Shown: positions 1 through 7,361 of the stretch, one piece after another
Layout of the letters: every line of letters begins with the position of its first letter
How positions within the stretch are numbered: the stretch's first letter is position 1
Source of the DNA: Actinomycetota bacterium
GTDB lineage: Bacteria; Actinomycetota; Actinomycetes; Actinomycetales; Microbacteriaceae
DNA: 18,232 bases
Direction of reading: 5' to 3'
Assembly (NCBI GenBank): GCA_009699665.1
Contig: WLNS01000012.1
Span: 1 to 18,232 of the forward strand
Position numbers and translations under genes: made by a program
Notes under the pieces: generated by a model
The model's input: the letters and a program-made list of their open reading frames with translations, nothing else
What the model was told of the DNA's origin: nothing
Database searches by the model: none

Positions 1-179
1 CACCCCTGATCAGTGGTCCAATCGATCGTGACCATGTGGTCGGTGAAGTGCTTGCCAAAACCGGGATCAGCAAGAATGTCTTCCCGCTCTATTTCGTGAC
101 GCATCGCCTCGCTCGGGGTGAGGGCAAAGCGCAGCGCGAAGGAGGTCTCGTCGTCCTCGGGCAAATTTTTTGGAGTCAC
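1..179 (-). CDS. ilvE: Branched-chain amino acid aminotransferase, N-terminal part (runs off the left edge)
   Basis: Only the first 59 codons are in the window. IlvE is a PLP-dependent cytoplasmic enzyme that moves the amino group between glutamate and the keto acids of valine, leucine and isoleucine. The identification rests on the stretch PGFGKHFTDHMVTIDW at residues 39-54, which matches the conserved start of actinobacterial fold-type IV branched-chain aminotransferases. The catalytic lysine lies beyond the edge. I chose the GTG at 179-177 because a GAGGA sequence lies nine bases upstream and the conserved region follows in the same frame. The gene starts 14 bases after the leuB stop codon, so it is very probably co-transcribed with leuB and serA. 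The family is fairly certain; the full length and C-terminus cannot be judged. Confidence 0.85.
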   Translation of the reverse strand, partial: MTPKNLPEDDETSFALRFALTPSEAMRHEIEREDILADPGFGKHFTDHMVTIDWTTDQG

Positions 180-193
180 GATCCGGAATCCTC

Positions 194-1246
194 TTAGTGC
201 AATCGAGCCAGGATGGCGTCGCCAACCTCGCTGGTCGAGCGGCTTCCGGCGCCACGATCCACCACGTCAGCTTCGACGGCGGCAGAGATGCGTGCGGCAG
301 CATCCGCATATCCAAAGTGTTCAAACAGCATAGCGACCGAGAGGATGGCCGCCGTGGGATCGGCCTTTTGTTGACCGGCAATATCGGGAGCGGATCCGTG
401 CACGGGCTCAAACATGCTCGGAAAAGCGTTCTCCGGGTTGATGTTGCCACTCGCCGCCAGGCCAATGCCGCCACTGATGGCACCGGCAAGGTCGGTGATG
501 ATGTCGCCAAAGAGGTTGTCGGTGACAATCACGTCGAATCGCGACGGTTCGGTCACGAAGAAGATGGTCGCCGCATCAATGTGCAGATAGTCCACGGCGA
601 TGTCGGGAAATTCCGCCGACACTCCCTCGACCACGCGCGTCCACAACTGGCCGGCGCTAGTCATCACGTTTGTCTTGTGCACCCACGTGAGCTTCTTGCG
701 CGGGCGCTTGGCGGCAAGGGCGAAGGCATAGCGCACAACGCGCTCGACACCATGAGCCGTGTTGATCGAAACTTCGGTGGCAATCTCGTGAGGCGTATCG
801 GCGCGGAAGCGTCCGCCGTTACCGGCATAGGGGCCCTCCGTGCCCTCGCGCACAACAACGAAATCAACCACACCCGGGTCGGCCAACGGCGTGGCGATGC
901 TCGGATAAACCTTGGTGGGCCGCAGGTTGACGTACTGGTCAAGCGAAAAGCGCAGTTTTAGCAACAGCCCTCGCTCAATGATGCCGGCCGGAATGTTCGG
1001 ATCATTGGGCTTGCCGCCCACGGCTCCCAACAGGATGGCATTGTGGCTTGCAATCGCGGCCAGGTCGTCGTCGCTCAGCACGTCGCCGGTCGCCAGGTAT
1101 CGGTCGGCGCCCAGCGAGAAGTGGGTCTTTTCAAACGTGACTCCGGTGCCGGGGGCGACAGCATCGAGCACCCGCACGGCCTGTTCAATCACGTCAACGC
1201 CGATGCCATCGCCAGGGATGACGGCAAGTTTAAGAGTGTCAGTCAT
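194..1246 (-). CDS. leuB: 3-isopropylmalate dehydrogenase
   Basis: LeuB oxidises and decarboxylates (2R,3S)-3-isopropylmalate to 2-oxoisocaproate with NAD+ in the cytoplasm, the third step specific to leucine. The 350-aa length is normal for the short actinobacterial type. Visible landmarks are IPGDGIG (residues 10-16), the substrate arginines in LRFSLD and NLRP (R99, R109) and in VVREGTEGPYAG (R133, Y140), K191 in WVHKTN, the metal-binding aspartates D224, D248 and D252 (HIDAATIF, FGDIITDL), and the NAD-binding loop GSAPDIAG at 284-291. The start ATG lies five bases after the serA stop, and its likely ribosome-binding GGAG overlaps the end of serA, which suggests translational coupling. leuC and leuD are not next to it. 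Related dehydrogenases (tartrate or isocitrate) are less likely given the short length and the LRFSLDQYVNLRP loop. Confidence 0.97.
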   Translation of the reverse strand: MTDTLKLAVIPGDGIGVDVIEQAVRVLDAVAPGTGVTFEKTHFSLGADRYLATGDVLSDDDLAAIASHNAILLGAVGGKPNDPNIPAGIIERGLLLKLRFSLDQYVNLRPTKVYPSIATPLADPGVVDFVVVREGTEGPYAGNGGRFRADTPHEIATEVSINTAHGVERVVRYAFALAAKRPRKKLTWVHKTNVMTSAGQLWTRVVEGVSAEFPDIAVDYLHIDAATIFFVTEPSRFDVIVTDNLFGDIITDLAGAISGGIGLAASGNINPENAFPSMFEPVHGSAPDIAGQQKADPTAAILSVAMLFEHFGYADAAARISAAVEADVVDRGAGSRSTSEVGDAILARLH

Positions 1247-1251
1247 GATGG

Positions 1252-2844
1252 TTACTCCGTGATGTCGATTTCGAGCATGACGTCAGCGTCAATCGCCGCG
1301 CGCACTTTATCGAGAAGAGCTGCTGGCACGGGCGAATCTACCGTCAGCACGCTCAAGGCCTTACCGCCAAGCTTCTCGCGAGCAACCTGCATTCCTGCGA
1401 TGTTGATTTTGGCATCGCCAAACTCTTTGCCGTAGACCGCAACGATTCCCGGGCGATCGATGTATTGCATGATGATCAGGTGTTCGTCGATCGGCACCTC
1501 GACCGCGTAGCCGTTGATGTCCACAATTTTTTCAACTTGCTTTGTTCCCACGAGCGTGCCACTCACCTGCACCTGCGAGCCATCACTGAGGGCGCCGCGA
1601 ATGCTGAGCAGGTTGCGAAAGTCGGGCGAATCGCTCTCAACAATCAGCCGAACTTCGATGCCACGCTGTTCGGCCATCAGGGGCGCGTTGACATAAGACA
1701 CGGTCTCGCTCACCGCATTGGTAAAGAGTCCCTTGAGGGCAGCGAGCTGGAGCACTTTGACATCGTGCTCGGCAATCTCGCCGCGCACCTCAACCTCGAC
1801 CCTGGTGACGGGGCTGGACTGGGCGAGGGCTGCAAAAACCTGGCCAAGTTTTTCCATCAACGGAATGCCCGGACGCACGGCGGGGTCGATGATTCCGCCG
1901 GCCACGTTCACGGCATCGGGCACCAGGTCGCCGTCGAGGGCCAACCGCACCGACTTCGCAACTGAAATGCCGGCCTTCTCTTGAGCCTCGTCGGTCGACG
2001 CACCGAGATGTGGTGTCACGACCACGTTGGGCAGGTCGAGCAGTTTGGAACCGGTGGGCGGCTCGCTCACAAAAACGTCAAGACCGGCTCCGGCAATAAC
2101 TCCCGTGGTGAGCGCCTCGTAAAGGTCGTCTTCATCAATGAGTCCCCCGCGCGCCACGTTCACAACGAAGGCCGTCTTCTTCATCTTGGCCAGCTGCTGC
2201 TTGCCGATCATGCCGGTCGTTTCTGCCGTCTTGGGCATGTGAATCGTGATGAAGTCACTCTCGGCCAGCAGCTCGTCAAGAGAGAGCAGTTCCACGCCCA
2301 GTTGCTGCGCCCGAGCCGACGTGACGTAGGGGTCGAAGGCCACAATCCTGGTGCCGAATGCTTGCAGGCGCGCGGTAATGAGGGCGCCGATTCGGCCCAA
2401 CCCAATGATGCCGACTGTTTTTTCATACAGCTCGGTGCCGTTAAACGAGCTGCGCTTCCACTCTCCCTTAGCCAGCGCGGCGTGGGCGGCCGGAATGTGT
2501 CGGGCCAAGCTCAGAATGTGACCCACGGTCAGCTCGGCCGCCGAAATGATGTTCGACGTCGGCGCATTGACCACCATCACACCCGCGGTCGTGGCGGCTT
2601 TGATATCAACGTTGTCCAGGCCTACGCCGGCGCGCGCAATGACTCTCAGGTTTGGGGCAGCGGCAATGGCCTCTTCATCGACCCGTGTCGCGCTGCGCAC
2701 CAGAATGGCGGCGGCTGGTTCAATGGCCGCCAAAAGCGCGGCGCGGTCCGTTCCGTCAACCGTGCGCACGTCAAAATCAGGTCCGAGCGCCTCCACCGTT
2801 GCGGGTGACAGTTCCTCGGCAATCAAAACGATGGGCTTGGTCAC
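1252..2844 (-). CDS. serA: D-3-phosphoglycerate dehydrogenase, long ACT-containing type
   Basis: SerA oxidises 3-phosphoglycerate to 3-phosphohydroxypyruvate, the committed step of serine synthesis. The 530-aa protein has the long (type I) layout: substrate-binding parts at about 1-98 and 285-317, a Rossmann NAD domain with GLGRIG at 148-153, an intervening allosteric domain at about 318-450, and a C-terminal ACT domain at about 455-530 with the DRPGIVA turn. The catalytic set R232 (ARGG), E261 (SEPP) and H279 (TPHLG) is present. I chose the GTG at 2844-2842 because the conserved sequence begins right after it; an in-frame TTG at 2874 would add ten unconserved residues. A TAGACT hexamer at 2900-2905 may be the -10 of its own promoter. 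Serine feedback through the ACT domain is known in the family but not shown here. Confidence 0.96.
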   Translation of the reverse strand: MTKPIVLIAEELSPATVEALGPDFDVRTVDGTDRAALLAAIEPAAAILVRSATRVDEEAIAAAPNLRVIARAGVGLDNVDIKAATTAGVMVVNAPTSNIISAAELTVGHILSLARHIPAAHAALAKGEWKRSSFNGTELYEKTVGIIGLGRIGALITARLQAFGTRIVAFDPYVTSARAQQLGVELLSLDELLAESDFITIHMPKTAETTGMIGKQQLAKMKKTAFVVNVARGGLIDEDDLYEALTTGVIAGAGLDVFVSEPPTGSKLLDLPNVVVTPHLGASTDEAQEKAGISVAKSVRLALDGDLVPDAVNVAGGIIDPAVRPGIPLMEKLGQVFAALAQSSPVTRVEVEVRGEIAEHDVKVLQLAALKGLFTNAVSETVSYVNAPLMAEQRGIEVRLIVESDSPDFRNLLSIRGALSDGSQVQVSGTLVGTKQVEKIVDINGYAVEVPIDEHLIIMQYIDRPGIVAVYGKEFGDAKINIAGMQVAREKLGGKALSVLTVDSPVPAALLDKVRAAIDADVMLEIDITE

Positions 2845-2899
2845 GTGTGCTGTTTCTCTTCTCGAACGGGGCAAAAATCAAAGAATTCCGTGTCTTGCC

Positions 2900-2905
2900 A
2901 GTCTA
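2900..2905 (-). promoter_or_regulatory. Possible -10 hexamer for serA (TAGACT)
   Basis: TAGACT on the minus strand fits the actinobacterial -10 pattern TAnnnT and would give a leader of about 50 bases before the serA GTG. The same hexamer stands before ilvD, the SDR gene and the lipoprotein gene in this window. No convincing -35 box is visible, so the call rests on the hexamer and its position alone. Confidence 0.35.
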
Positions 2906-2914
2906 TCCGCCGGC

Positions 2915-3274
2915 CTAGGTCGCAAATATCGCCGTCTGCGGCAGGGCGAGAACGATATCTAGGGTGATGACCGACATGAGCGTAATGGCGAGAGCAAAAG
3001 TGAATGCCATCTGGGGCAGGCGCATGCGGCGTGTAATGATCAGGCACGCGATGAAGATGGCCACGGGCAAGACCACGAGGGTGACTGTCGAAGCCCATCC
3101 CAACACGGTCAGGTCGAGCCCCAGTTGCAAGCGCTCGTTTTGCACACCGATAAAGTTTCCGAATCCCGACCACGCACCGTATCCGCAGAAGAAAAAGCCC
3201 ACGACCACGATGACGATTCGCCCCACCAGCCAGAGCGCCATCGGCCCGCCGCCCGGTGCCTCGAGACGTTTCAC
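2915..3274 (-). CDS. Small three-helix membrane protein of unknown function
   Basis: I do not recognise a characterised family. The 119-aa protein has three hydrophobic segments at about residues 13-33, 60-81 and 89-111, a short basic loop (TRRMRLP) between the second and third, and no extended soluble domain. I chose the GTG at 3274-3272 because it overlaps the stop codon of the upstream membrane-protein gene by four bases (GTGA), a usual sign of translational coupling; an ATG at 3241 would give a 108-aa protein starting at MALWLVGR. The gene lies 70 bases before serA on the same strand, so the pair sits between ilvC and serA. Its position says it is transcribed near the amino-acid genes but does not show a role in them. 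It may be a conserved hypothetical of Microbacteriaceae, which I cannot test here. Confidence 0.75.
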   Translation of the reverse strand: MKRLEAPGGGPMALWLVGRIVIVVVGFFFCGYGAWSGFGNFIGVQNERLQLGLDLTVLGWASTVTLVVLPVAIFIACLIITRRMRLPQMAFTFALAITLMSVITLDIVLALPQTAIFAT

Positions 3275-3867
3275 GACGCCCACACGATGTAGGGCCACGG
3301 AATCAACACGACCGCACCAACCACCAAGAGCGTGACACGACGGGTCAACGAAAACTCACGCGCCCACAGCAGCACACCACCAAACCAGAGCGGGCCAGCA
3401 GCCACGGCAAGCCAAAGCCCGACGACGAACATGCCGTTGCCCAAGGGATCGGCAATCTGGATGGGATCACGCAGCGCCACGATGAACCACGCGACAGTGC
3501 TGAGCAGGTAGGCGGCGCCAAGCACGGCTGAGATAATCAGTTCTGCGTTCGCGCTCGTCGCGGTTTCGATACGGCGACTTTGTCGCCTACTCAACCCGCG
3601 ATCAGATGTAGCCGACGAAGCGTCCGGTCGCGTCGCTCTCAACCCGCGATCAGATGTAGCCGACGAAGCGTCAGGTCGCGTCGCTGGTTGAGTAGCCGAC
3701 GCCGTCGGCATATCGAAACCATCTTTCTTGCGTCTCGATACAGCGGCTACGCCGCCACTCGACGAACGACCATTGCCCGCCTTCGGAGCACTCCACGAAA
3801 TGTTGCTCGTGTCGCGGTCGCTATCACCGGCCCAGGTCAGGGCCTCGTCATCATCTTTTGAGCTCAT
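3271..3867 (-). CDS. Membrane protein with a repeat-expanded N-terminal region, function unknown
   Basis: The 198-aa product has an acidic start (SSKDDDEALTWAGD), a low-complexity hydrophilic stretch to about residue 105, and three hydrophobic segments at about 109-131, 146-168 and 178-196. The stretch from residue 34 to 102 is encoded by REP-like palindromes and a tandem repeat: RSSSGGVAAVSRR (34-46) and GFDMPTASATQP (50-61) read through palindromes, and ATRPDASSATSDRGL occurs twice (62-76, 78-92). The C-terminal membrane part, with WFIVALRDPIQIADPLG and IPWPYIVW, looks like the conserved domain, so the insert probably lengthened a cytoplasmic linker without breaking the frame. Start ATG 3867 has no clear ribosome-binding site. 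It begins 57 bases after ilvC and overlaps the next small membrane gene by four bases. Function is unknown. Confidence 0.7.
   Translation of the reverse strand: MSSKDDDEALTWAGDSDRDTSNISWSAPKAGNGRSSSGGVAAVSRRKKDGFDMPTASATQPATRPDASSATSDRGLRATRPDASSATSDRGLSRRQSRRIETATSANAELIISAVLGAAYLLSTVAWFIVALRDPIQIADPLGNGMFVVGLWLAVAAGPLWFGGVLLWAREFSLTRRVTLLVVGAVVLIPWPYIVWAS
3562..3596 (+). repeat. REP-like palindromic element, copy 1
   Basis: This 35-bp unit starts GGTTTCGATAC, holds the stem GGCGAC-TTT-GTCGCC, and ends TACTCAACC. It has the same length and ends as the inverted copy at 3686-3720. Stem bases differ between the two copies but still pair within each, as expected for a selected hairpin. It lies inside the coding region of the 198-aa membrane protein. 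Confidence 0.75.
3591..3686 (+). repeat. Two tandem copies of a 48-bp repeat
   Basis: The unit starts TCAACCCGCGATCAGATG. Copies run from about 3591 to 3638 and from 3639 to 3686. The first 47 bases of the two copies differ at one position (CCGGT versus CAGGT). The 48-bp period equals 16 codons, so the duplication keeps the host frame and yields the repeated peptide ATRPDASSATSDRGL. The unit also carries TAGCCGAC-GAA-GCGTC, which resembles a degenerate REP core. Confidence 0.85.
3686..3720 (-). repeat. REP-like palindromic element, copy 2 (inverted relative to copy 1)
   Basis: On the minus strand it reads GGTTTCGATAT, stem GCCGAC-GGC-GTCGGC, then TACTCAACC. Compared with copy 1, one stem pair and the loop differ while the flanks are identical apart from one base. 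The two copies face each other around the 48-bp repeats, an arrangement like paired REP elements. Confidence 0.75.
3731..3764 (+). repeat. REP-like element, diverged copy 3
   Basis: This unit reads CGTCTCGATAC, stem GCGGC-TAC-GCCGC, then CACTCGACG. It shares the TCGATAC and ACTC flanks with copies 1 and 2 but is more diverged. It encodes about residues 35-46 of the membrane protein. The family assignment is weaker than for the other two copies. Confidence 0.5.
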
Positions 3868-3924
3868 GCGTCGCGGGGTGCGCCCGTCGTTGTCGTCGCG
3901 CGGGATTCGTTGAAAAGCCGCAAA

Positions 3925-4950
3925 CTAGCGTGCGGCCGAACCCTCGGTGTAGTCCTTGTCTTGCGGACGCCAGGCGAACATCTCGCGCAGCTTGCGACCG
4001 ACGACCTCGATGGAGTGCTTGGCGCCCTTTTCACGAAGCGCAATGAATTCTGGCGCGCCGGCATCCTGGTCACCAATGAAGCGCTTGGCGAACGTGCCGT
4101 CTTGAATGTCAGACAGAACAGCCTTCATGTTGTCTTTGACGCTCGGGTCAATCACCCGCGGGCCCGACACATAATCGCCGTACTCAGCGGTGTCCGAGAC
4201 CGACCAGCGCTGCTTCGCAATACCGCCCTCCCACATGAGGTCGACGATGAGCTTGAGTTCGTGCAACACCTCGAAGTAGGCAATCTCGGGCTGATAGCCC
4301 GCTTCAACGAGTGTCTCGAAGCCATACATCACCAACTGCGATGTTCCACCGCACAGAACGGCTTGTTCGCCGAAGAGATCGGTTTCGGTTTCTTCAGTGA
4401 AGGTGGTCTTGATGCCACCGGCACGAAGAGCACCGAGGGCCTTGGAGTATGACCAGGCCATGTCCCAGGCCTTACCCGAAGCATCCTTCTCAACGGCGAC
4501 AATCACGGGCACACCGCGACCGGCCTCATACTCACGACGAACCGTGTGACCCGGACCCTTGGGGGCAACCAAGATGACGTCGACACCCTCGGGGGCTTCG
4601 ATGTACCCAAAGCGGATGTTAAAGCCGTGCCCAAAGACGAGCGTCTTGCCCGGTGTGAGGTTGGGCAGAACGTCGTCGGCAAAGAGAAAGCGCTGCACCT
4701 GGTCAGGGGCGAGAATGACGATGACGTCGCCCCAGGCTGCGGCCTCGGCAGTCGTCATCACCTTGAGTCCGGCTTCTTCAGCCTTGGCAATGGACTTGCT
4801 GCCCGGCTTCAAGCCAACAACGACATCGACACCCGAGTCGCGCAGGTTGAGCGCGTGGGCGTGACCCTGCGAGCCGTATCCGATGACGGCGACCTTCTTG
4901 CCCTTGATGAGCTCGAGATCGGCATCTTTGTCGTAGTGAATTTCTAACAC
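3925..4950 (-). CDS. ilvC: Ketol-acid reductoisomerase (NADP+), class I
   Basis: IlvC isomerises and reduces 2-acetolactate or 2-aceto-2-hydroxybutyrate to the dihydroxy acids with NADPH and Mg2+. The 341-aa length fits the short class I enzymes. The dinucleotide motif GYGSQGHAHALNL begins at residue 24, followed by the cofactor loop GLKPGSKS (46-53). The metal and substrate residues D191 and E195 (TDLFGEQAVLCGG) and E227 and E231 (AYFEVLHELK) are present, as is H108 (VFGHGF). I chose the GTG at 4950-4948 because AAGGAG stands seven bases upstream and the protein then begins VLEIHYDKDADL, typical of the family; an upstream extension of the frame reads through the intergenic region and is not credible. 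The gene follows ilvN after 55 bases on the same strand. Confidence 0.97.
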   Translation of the reverse strand: MLEIHYDKDADLELIKGKKVAVIGYGSQGHAHALNLRDSGVDVVVGLKPGSKSIAKAEEAGLKVMTTAEAAAWGDVIVILAPDQVQRFLFADDVLPNLTPGKTLVFGHGFNIRFGYIEAPEGVDVILVAPKGPGHTVRREYEAGRGVPVIVAVEKDASGKAWDMAWSYSKALGALRAGGIKTTFTEETETDLFGEQAVLCGGTSQLVMYGFETLVEAGYQPEIAYFEVLHELKLIVDLMWEGGIAKQRWSVSDTAEYGDYVSGPRVIDPSVKDNMKAVLSDIQDGTFAKRFIGDQDAGAPEFIALREKGAKHSIEVVGRKLREMFAWRPQDKDYTEGSAAR

Positions 4951-4957
4951 TAGGTTT

Positions 4958-4963
4958 CTCCTT
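4958..4963 (-). promoter_or_regulatory. Ribosome-binding site fixing the ilvC start
   Basis: AAGGAG stands seven bases before the GTG start of ilvC. It is the best Shine-Dalgarno match nearby and settles the choice of the GTG at 4950 over longer alternatives. Confidence 0.8.
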
Positions 4964-4967
4964 GGTT

Positions 4968-4986
4968 TTTTCGTAACGTTCGAAAA
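4968..4986 (-). promoter_or_regulatory. Short hairpin in the ilvN-ilvC gap
   Basis: A six-pair stem (TTTTCG and CGAAAA) with a seven-base loop lies directly upstream of the ilvC ribosome-binding site. It is A/T rich and weak, so it could be an mRNA processing or stability element or chance. There is no GC-rich terminator stem here, so read-through from ilvN to ilvC is expected. Confidence 0.25.
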
Positions 4987-5005
4987 GGGATGGTGGTGTG
5001 CGGTG

Positions 5006-5512
5006 CTACTTATAGACCCGTTCGGTAATCGACTTTGGCCCGCGCCCAATCGCCAGTCTGCCCGACTGAGCAATCTCTTTGATGCCGTAGGGCTCGAGCA
5101 CGCGCAACAGGGCGTTTGTCTTGCCCGAATCACCCGTGACCTCGATAACCAGGGCCTCGGGCGACACGTCGACAACCCGAGCGCGAAACAGTGTGACAGC
5201 CTCTAGCACCGGCGAGCGCGACGTGTTGTCAACGCGCACCTTGATTAGCATGTGTTCGCGCTGCACCGACTGGTCGCCATCGAGCTCAACAACTTTGATC
5301 ACGTTGACCAGTTTGTTGAGCTGCTTGGTGACCTGCTCAAGCGGAAGCTCATCAACATCAACAACAACCGTGATGCGTGAGAGTCCTTCGATCTCGGAGT
5401 GACCCACGGCCAGCGACTCGATGTTGAAGCCACGGCGCGCAAAGAGTCCTGCCACGCGCGTCAGCAGACCCGGCTTGTCCTCCACGAGGAGGCTCAGAAC
5501 GTGTGACGTCAT
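5006..5512 (-). CDS. ilvN: Acetohydroxyacid synthase small (regulatory) subunit
   Basis: IlvN binds the catalytic IlvB subunit, activates it and confers feedback inhibition, usually by valine. The 168-aa length matches the common bacterial small subunit. An N-terminal ACT domain spans about residues 1-77 with the typical start MTSHVLSLLVEDKPGLLTRV and the FARRGFNIESLAVG helix. The second half (about 80-160) is the C-terminal domain, with REHMLIKV and the GRLAIGRG ending. The ATG at 5512 has GGGAGG seven bases upstream (5520-5525). It starts 13 bases after the ilvB stop codon, so the two subunits are made from one transcript, which fits their complex. Which amino acid inhibits the enzyme cannot be told from this sequence alone. 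Confidence 0.97.
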   Translation of the reverse strand: MTSHVLSLLVEDKPGLLTRVAGLFARRGFNIESLAVGHSEIEGLSRITVVVDVDELPLEQVTKQLNKLVNVIKVVELDGDQSVQREHMLIKVRVDNTSRSPVLEAVTLFRARVVDVSPEALVIEVTGDSGKTNALLRVLEPYGIKEIAQSGRLAIGRGPKSITERVYK

Positions 5513-5525
5513 CGCTATTCCTCCC

Positions 5526-7313
5526 TTATCCCTCGGTGTCCCACGACGGTGCGTGGTCGCGAGCGTACTGAACGTAACTGTTGCTCACGCCCTGGGGAAC
5601 CATTGGCCACACCATGGCATCGGCACTCACCACGAAGTCAATCACGACGGGGCGATCGTTGGTGGCGAGCGCCAGCTTGATCGCCTCATCGACATCTTCG
5701 GCCTGTGTCACACGAATTCCCAAGCAACCGTAGGCCTCGGCAAGCTTGACGAAGTCAGGCACGCGAACGGTGTCGTGTCCGGTGTTCAAGTCGGTGTGTG
5801 AGTAGCGCCCGTCATAAAACAGGGTTTGCCACTGGCGCACCATGCCCAGCGATGAGTTATTGATGATGGCGACCTTGATCGGAATCTTGTTGATCGTGCA
5901 GGTGGCCAGCTCTTGGTTGGTCATCTGAAAGCATCCGTCGCCGTCGATCGCCCAGACCACACGTTCGGGTTGAGCCACTTTGGCGCCCATCGCGGCCGGC
6001 ACGGCGTAACCCATGGTTCCGGCGCCACCCGAGTTCAGCCACGCGTTGGGACGCTCGTACTTAATGAACTGAGCCGCCCACATCTGATGCTGACCGACAC
6101 CGGCCGCATAGACAGCCTCTGGCCCACTAATTTCGCCGATTCTCTTAATCACGAACTGAGGAGACAGCTGGCCATCGGGGGGCTCGGTGTAGCCGAGCGG
6201 ATACTCTTCTCGCAGAGCGTTGAGCTTGGCCCACCACTCGGCAATGTCGAGCTTCTTCTTACCCATTTCTTTGGCGAATGCTTCGGCGAGATCTACCATC
6301 ACGTCTTTCAGGTCGCCCACAATCGGAACCTCCGCGTGACGAATCTTGCCAATTTCGGCCGGATCGATGTCGACGTGAATGACCTTCGAGTTCGGCGAGA
6401 AGAGCGCCGCCTTCCCCGTCACCCGGTCGTCGAATCGAGCGCCGAGCGTGATCAGCAGGTCGGCGTCTTGCAGCGCGAGCACTGCGGGAACCGTGCCGTG
6501 CATGCCGGGCATGCCCAAGTTCTGCTGGTGCGAATCGGGGAACGCCCCTCGGGCCATCAGGGTCGTCACAACGGGGGCTCCGACGAGTTCGACAAGCTTG
6601 AGCAATTCGGCCGCGGCTTCCGAGCGCACAATTCCACCGCCCACATAGAACACCGGCTTCTCGGCCGTGGCCATCAGCTCGGCGGCGGCCTGAATCTGTT
6701 TGCCGTGCGCCTTGGTCACGGGGTGGTAACCCGGCAGGTCAAAGGTGGGTGGCCAGCTGAAATCAAATTCTTCCTGCTGGGCGTCCTTGGTGATATCCAC
6801 GAGAACCGGACCGGGTCGGCCGGTCGTCGCAATTTCGTAGGCAGCAGCAAGGGTGCCCGGAATGTCGGCGGCCTGAGTGACGAGGAACGAATGCTTGGTG
6901 ATCGGCATAGTGATACCCACGATGTCGGCCTCCTGGAACGCATCCGTTCCCATCAGGTGGCTGAACACTTGGCCCGTAATGGCCAGCATCGGCACCGAGT
7001 CCATGTGCGCATCGGCGATGGCCGTGACGAGGTTGGTGGCACCCGGGCCAGAGGTGGCGATGCACACGCCGAGCTTGCCCGACGACGAGGCATATCCCTC
7101 GGCAGCGTGCCCGGCACCTTGCTCGTGCCTCACTAGAATGTGGCGAATCTTGGAGGAGTCCATGAGGGGATCGTAAACGGGCAGGATGGCGCCGCCCGGC
7201 AACCCGAACACGTCGGTAATGCCCAGCATCTCGAGGCTGCGCACGACACCCTCGGCACCAATCATCGACTGGGCCTTCGTGGTCTTGGCAGCGGGAGGTG
7301 TGTCGGCAGACAT
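5526..7313 (-). CDS. ilvB: Acetohydroxyacid (acetolactate) synthase large catalytic subunit
   Basis: IlvB condenses two pyruvates, or pyruvate and 2-oxobutyrate, using thiamine diphosphate, Mg2+ and FAD. It is the first common step for valine, leucine and isoleucine. The 595-aa protein has the three domains of the ThDP family: an N-terminal Pyr domain with the catalytic glutamate E64 in RHEQGAGHAAEGYA, a central FAD-binding domain (about 200-365), and a C-terminal PP domain with GDG at 458-460 and NN at 485-486 forming the ThDP-Mg motif. W495 in MVRQW corresponds to the substrate- and herbicide-contact tryptophan known in the family. The ATG at 7313 has AAAGGA nine bases upstream. It follows ilvD after 48 bases and precedes ilvN. 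A catabolic acetolactate synthase is unlikely given the FAD-type centre and the adjacent ilvN. Confidence 0.97.
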   Translation of the reverse strand: MSADTPPAAKTTKAQSMIGAEGVVRSLEMLGITDVFGLPGGAILPVYDPLMDSSKIRHILVRHEQGAGHAAEGYASSSGKLGVCIATSGPGATNLVTAIADAHMDSVPMLAITGQVFSHLMGTDAFQEADIVGITMPITKHSFLVTQAADIPGTLAAAYEIATTGRPGPVLVDITKDAQQEEFDFSWPPTFDLPGYHPVTKAHGKQIQAAAELMATAEKPVFYVGGGIVRSEAAAELLKLVELVGAPVVTTLMARGAFPDSHQQNLGMPGMHGTVPAVLALQDADLLITLGARFDDRVTGKAALFSPNSKVIHVDIDPAEIGKIRHAEVPIVGDLKDVMVDLAEAFAKEMGKKKLDIAEWWAKLNALREEYPLGYTEPPDGQLSPQFVIKRIGEISGPEAVYAAGVGQHQMWAAQFIKYERPNAWLNSGGAGTMGYAVPAAMGAKVAQPERVVWAIDGDGCFQMTNQELATCTINKIPIKVAIINNSSLGMVRQWQTLFYDGRYSHTDLNTGHDTVRVPDFVKLAEAYGCLGIRVTQAEDVDEAIKLALATNDRPVVIDFVVSADAMVWPMVPQGVSNSYVQYARDHAPSWDTEG

Positions 7314-7361
7314 GAGTATGCGTCCTTTGCGTCGAAAGGTAAAAGAAAAGTACGGGCGTCG

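Noticed and set aside
170..961. A 263-codon plus-strand open frame opposite leuB
   Set aside because: Same reason: it mirrors leuB codons and shows no domain or start signal.
3591..3686. Possible CRISPR-like repeats
   Set aside because: There are only two directly adjacent copies with no spacers and they are coding; no cas genes are near.
5913..7136. A 407-codon open frame on the plus strand opposite ilvB
   Set aside because: It is wholly antisense to a certain gene, has no family resemblance, and is rich in His, Arg and Gly as expected from reading the opposite strand of GC-rich coding DNA.
7314..7361. Leader-peptide attenuator before ilvB
   Set aside because: The ilvD-ilvB gap is only 48 bases, with no run of Val, Leu or Ile codons and no terminator hairpin.
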